NCBI GenBank assembly: GCA_937897005.1 | Contig: CALCOQ010000081.1 | Location: 1 to 9,142, forward strand | Direction of reading: 5' to 3' | DNA from: an uncultured euryarchaeote | GTDB taxonomy: Archaea > Thermoplasmatota > Poseidoniia > Poseidoniales > Poseidoniaceae | DNA: 9,142 bases | The notes under the pieces: generated by a model | The model's input: the letters and a program-made list of their open reading frames with translations, nothing else | Told to the model about the DNA's origin: nothing | The model's database searches: none | Translations under genes and position numbers: made by a program | Shown here: one piece after another, positions 7,164-9,142 of the stretch | How positions within the stretch are numbered: the stretch's first letter is position 1 | Layout of the letters: each line of letters opens with the position of its first letter

Positions 7164-7172
7164 CCATTTATC
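7164..7172 (-). promoter_or_regulatory. Possible TATA-like element before the RND transporter gene
   Basis: GATAAATGG on the minus strand resembles the TTAAATGGG cores found before rpl21e and secE. It ends about 18 nt upstream of the GTG start. If active, the transcript would begin at or very near the GTG and be essentially leaderless, which agrees with the missing Shine-Dalgarno. The distance is slightly short for an archaeal TATA box. A second AT-rich stretch (TAATAC, around 7181-7186) is an alternative. Confidence 0.3.
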
Positions 7173-7192
7173 AATGGATGTATTACGTTGGG

Positions 7193-8134
7193 TCAGAGTC
7201 CACTGTCCCGCAATGAATCGAGTATGTTCCGTTGTTCTTCAGTCAATTCTTCATTCTCGAGGAGGATCAATTCCAAGTCGAGGTTTCCTTCATCAAACCC
7301 CATTTTCGCCATTCGCCGCCGGTCTCCGATTCTTGAGTTTGGTTGGATGGTCAGGTTTCCAGTCTTGCCGGAAGGAGTAGTTATCTTCACCTTACCACCT
7401 AATTTCAGAGTACTGTATGGTACTGCCACTTCTTGGATCAAGGCGCCATTCTCCCATCTACGGTTCTCCCCCGGGTCGACTCGAATCTTGAGATGAGCAT
7501 CTCCTGCATCACCACCCTCTGGATGCTCGTGCCCCATTCCCTTGAGCCGGATGCTCTGTCCATGCTTCGCTTGCTTCGGGATGTTGACGTTGACCTTCTT
7601 GTTCTCTTTTTGCATGTTACCAACATGTCCTTTGATCAGACGGGTGAATGAGACCATTTGTTTTCCACCTTCTTTCGCTTCCTGCATGCTTACGTCAAGA
7701 TGGATGTCGAGGTCCTTGCCCTTCTTCAGGGGGCTTTGTTGTTGAGGGGCTTGACGTGGCATTCCTCCTCCCATTCCTGCACCCATGCCACCTGCTCCGC
7801 CGAACATGGCTCCAAGCATTTCTTCGAGTCCACCCATTCCTCCTCCGTCGAATGGATTTCCTCCACCACCGAAGTCAAAGCGAACTCCGCCAGGGCCACC
7901 TCCGCCGAACATGTTACGCATCTGGCTTTCTTCGTCGTATTTCTTTCGCGCCTCGGGCGAACCGATCAAATCACCCGCTTCTTGAATTCGTTTGAAGCGG
8001 TCCTCTGCTGCCGAATCGCCGGGATTGCGGTCGGGATGATACTGCCTTGCCAATTTGCGCCAAGCGCGTTTTATCTCAGCATCGCTGGCGTCTTTGGATA
8101 CTCCAAGAGTGCCGTATGGGTCGATATCAGACAT
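7193..8134 (-). CDS. J-domain co-chaperone, DnaJ-like without zinc finger (type II / CbpA-like)
   Basis: A 313-residue Hsp40 that should stimulate the ATPase of DnaK/Hsp70 and deliver unfolded clients. The J domain occupies about 5-68, with PYGTLGVSKDAS and the essential HPD tripeptide at 33-35. A Gly/Met/Phe-rich linker (about 76-125, with repeated GGG and GGM) leads to the C-terminal substrate-binding beta domains (about 136-295). These contain KGKDLDIHLDVSMQEA, IRLKGMGHEH and a second CTD repeat with ITTPSGKTGNLTI. The CxxCxGxG zinc repeats of classical DnaJ are absent; the protein contains no cysteine. It therefore matches the CbpA/DNAJB class. I start at the ATG at 8134, which gives the family-typical N-terminus; the frame extends to a TTG at 8167 but adds only a non-conserved lead. 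No strong Shine-Dalgarno is visible. The gene is divergent from secE and is followed by the transporter gene; dnaK and grpE are not in the window. Confidence 0.92.
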   Translation of the reverse strand: MSDIDPYGTLGVSKDASDAEIKRAWRKLARQYHPDRNPGDSAAEDRFKRIQEAGDLIGSPEARKKYDEESQMRNMFGGGGPGGVRFDFGGGGNPFDGGGMGGLEEMLGAMFGGAGGMGAGMGGGMPRQAPQQQSPLKKGKDLDIHLDVSMQEAKEGGKQMVSFTRLIKGHVGNMQKENKKVNVNIPKQAKHGQSIRLKGMGHEHPEGGDAGDAHLKIRVDPGENRRWENGALIQEVAVPYSTLKLGGKVKITTPSGKTGNLTIQPNSRIGDRRRMAKMGFDEGNLDLELILLENEELTEEQRNILDSLRDSGL

Positions 8135-8230
8135 CCGCTTCGTCAACCGCTGGTGGGCAGGTGTCAAGAACCCGACGATACAATCATGTCAAGATTGAGA
8201 ATCAGATTTGTTGTTTCACGCATCGTTTCT

Positions 8231-8244
8231 GTCCTATGTCCTAT
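8231..8244. repeat. 7-bp tandem duplication GTCCTAT x2
   Basis: Two exact adjacent copies of GTCCTAT lie 6 nt left of the GTCCC-GTA-GGGAC hairpin in the dnaJ/secE divergent region. They may be part of a regulator site, but no regulator is identifiable from the sequence. Confidence 0.4.
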
Positions 8245-8275
8245 AGTCAGGTCCCGTAGGGACTCTCCGTCGCGG

Positions 8276-8284
8276 TTAAATGGG
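8276..8284 (+). promoter_or_regulatory. Probable TATA box of the secE-spt5 unit
   Basis: TTAAATGGG preceded by the GC-rich TCGCGG, 44 nt before the secE ATG. Standard archaeal spacing puts the transcription start near 8303-8306, with a leader of about 15 nt that still includes the GAGG ribosome binding site at 8309-8312. It is identical to the 9-mer before rpl21e. Confidence 0.5.
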
Positions 8285-8319
8285 AGGGGTAGGTCGCATG
8301 GCAAGCCCGAGGTTGTACC

Positions 8320-8601
8320 ATGTCGGATAACAAGAATACGGATGCTGGAGAGCAACGTACGTTCGAGGATAAAGTTCAGGTCGCTCAGGACCGCATCGAG
8401 GCGAGTTTCCGTCGTCTTGGAAGAGGCTCGTGGGCACGCATTCTGAGGATGGCGCGCAAGCCTACCAAACAGGAGTTCAAGCAAACAAGTATCATCTGTG
8501 GAATCGGACTCTTCATCCTCGGTTTCATCGGTTTCATCATCCTCGTGGTGATGGACAACATGATTCCCGGCTTCTTCTCGTGGTTGGGTATCGGGTATTG
8601 A
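8320..8601 (+). CDS. secE: Preprotein translocase subunit SecE (Sec61 gamma / Sss1)
   Basis: The small clamp subunit of the SecYE protein-conducting channel in the cytoplasmic membrane. The 93-residue protein has a polar, charged N-terminal extension (1-30). An amphipathic helix bears the family signature RMARKPTKQEF (43-53). A single transmembrane helix (about 57-79, IIC GIGLFILGFIGFIILVVM) is followed by a short hydrophobic tail ending GIGY. Archaeal SecE is usually about 60 residues; the extra length here is mostly the N-terminal extension and the tail. The ATG at 8320 has GAGG 7 nt upstream. The stop codon overlaps the AGGTGG ribosome binding site of the following Spt5-containing gene, so the two are probably translated as a coupled pair. 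Confidence 0.93.
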   Translation: MSDNKNTDAGEQRTFEDKVQVAQDRIEASFRRLGRGSWARILRMARKPTKQEFKQTSIICGIGLFILGFIGFIILVVMDNMIPGFFSWLGIGY

Positions 8602-8610
8602 GGTGGTCAA

Positions 8611-9142
8611 ATGACTGATTCATTCGTTGCATATGTCAGACATGGAGAAAAACTCCTGTTATTGAGACGGTCAGACGATGACCTGGAATTTCCGCAGATG
8701 TGGGATGGAATCTTCGGCATTGGCGTCGATGAGGCTGAAGTCATCGGTCGCGTTATCGAATGTACTGGAATCGAAGCAGAACATTTGACCGCAGTTCGAT
8801 TTGCACCTGACAGAGGTGTCACGATTGGAAACAGGATTCATGATGTGACCCCTTGGTTGGTTCTATCAGACAGCGATGAAACGAATCCAGGGGGATTGTA
8901 TGTCGAGGCAGAATGGATAGATCCTGGACATATCGTCAATCTTGACCTTGAGAAAGGAACGTTGCGAAGTCTATGCTATACTGAGAGCCGTGAAGGAGGT
9001 CATGTCGATTGGCTGTTGAGAGATATGTATGGGGATGTTTCATCCTATCTCTATGTGGTGAAGACTGGAATCGGTGCGGAACAGAGAGTCGCCATGGAGA
9101 TGATGGCTCGTCTGAGTGGCTCAGGTAGCCTTGCTATGATCC
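8611..9142 (+). CDS. spt5: Nudix-like domain fused to Spt5 (NusG-type NGN) transcription elongation factor, 3'-truncated by window
   Basis: 177 codons are visible and the frame is open at the window edge. Residues 146-168 (YLYVVKTGIGAEQRVAMEMMARL) fit the first strand and helix of the Spt5/NusG NGN domain, which binds the RNA polymerase clamp as a processivity factor. Position directly after secE is the standard archaeal place for spt5. Archaeal Spt5 normally begins with this strand; here about 140 residues precede it without a stop. They look like a Nudix fold. Residues 5-20 (FVAYVRHGEKLLLLRR) form the first strands, WDGIFGIG (31-38) the glycine turn, EAEVIGRVIECTGI (41-54) the Nudix helix, and EAEWIDPGHIVNLDL (99-113) the usual later strand. 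The Nudix box is degenerate and about four residues short: the REUxEE positions read G-R-V-I-E-C, so hydrolase activity is doubtful. ATG 8611 follows AGGTGG by 4 nt. The KOW domain should lie beyond the window. Confidence 0.8.
   Translation, partial: MTDSFVAYVRHGEKLLLLRRSDDDLEFPQMWDGIFGIGVDEAEVIGRVIECTGIEAEHLTAVRFAPDRGVTIGNRIHDVTPWLVLSDSDETNPGGLYVEAEWIDPGHIVNLDLEKGTLRSLCYTESREGGHVDWLLRDMYGDVSSYLYVVKTGIGAEQRVAMEMMARLSGSGSLAMI

Larger units (their letters stand above)
8135..8319. promoter_or_regulatory. Divergent intergenic region between dnaJ-like gene and secE
   Basis: A 185-bp non-coding stretch that must hold promoters for both directions. On the secE side there is a TATA-like TTAAATGGG (8276-8284). 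Just upstream is a small hairpin, GTCCC-GTA-GGGAC (8251-8263), and further left a perfect tandem duplication GTCCTAT GTCCTAT (8231-8244). For the chaperone gene I see no convincing TATA box. TGTCAAGA (plus strand) occurs twice, starting at 8162 and 8188, which could be chance. Confidence 0.6.

Noticed and set aside
8142..8195. Three GTCAA/TTGAC occurrences before the J-domain gene, suggestive of a regulator site or bacterial -35 boxes
   Set aside because: A 5-mer three times in 54 bp with irregular spacing is close to chance, and bacterial sigma-type promoters are not expected in an archaeon.
7658..8446. 262-codon open frame on the plus strand opposite the J-domain gene
   Set aside because: It is antisense to a clearly conserved chaperone and continues across the divergent promoter into secE in another frame. 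Its translation is low-complexity and has no recognisable domain.
8164..8610. 148-codon minus-strand frame opposite secE
   Set aside because: It lies antisense to secE, whose signature motifs are unambiguous. The predicted protein has a His/Asp/Glu-rich start typical of a reverse-frame artefact.
1..9142. tRNA, rRNA, CRISPR array, insertion sequence or defence system
   Set aside because: Coding density is nearly complete with housekeeping genes. No cloverleaf, spaced direct repeats, transposase motifs or terminal inverted repeats were found by reading both strands.

Overview
The window looks like chromosomal DNA of a euryarchaeon. Several genes exist only in archaea or in the archaeal/eukaryotic lineage: RNA polymerase subunit Rpo4, ribosomal protein L21e, Pus10 with its GREDIDVR active-site motif, DUF655, Sec61-gamma/SecE and an Spt5-type NGN domain. 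Base composition is moderate, genes are tightly packed, Shine-Dalgarno sites are of the GAGGTG type and probable TATA boxes read TTAAATGGG. A marine Thermoplasmata/Poseidoniales (Marine Group II) source is my best guess, but this is inference without a database search.

Minus strand, 8134 down to 1, read in gene order: a J-domain chaperone without zinc finger (dnaJ-like); a 1027-residue RND/MMPL membrane transporter; Pus10 with an inserted SAP domain; L21e; Rpo4; DUF655; RsmA/KsgA rRNA dimethyltransferase; and the first 13 codons of a further gene. The block pus10 - rpl21e - rpo4 - DUF655 - ksgA is a recognised archaeal information-processing cluster. Its genes are closely spaced: L21e and Rpo4 are 9 nt apart, and DUF655 and KsgA overlap by 4 nt (ATGA). 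It links tRNA modification, the ribosome, the polymerase stalk and rRNA maturation.

Plus strand, 8320 to the right edge: secE (Sec61 gamma) followed 9 nt later by a gene whose C-terminal part begins an Spt5/NusG NGN domain. The secE-spt5 pair is classic for archaea and is usually followed by rpl11-rpl1-rpl10. Here, however, the Spt5 NGN domain is preceded by about 140 residues that look like a degenerate Nudix fold. The window ends inside the NGN domain.

A 185-bp divergent region (8135-8319) separates the two transcription directions. It holds a probable secE TATA box, a small hairpin and a 7-bp tandem duplication.

The main points of interest are the Nudix-like/Spt5 fusion, the SAP insertion in the Pus10 catalytic domain, and a perfect 8-bp hairpin that would hide the ksgA ribosome binding site. 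Others are the repeated TTAAATGGG promoter core and a repeated stop/Shine-Dalgarno overlap (TGAGGTG) at two gene junctions. I saw no tRNA, rRNA, CRISPR array, insertion sequence or attachment site.
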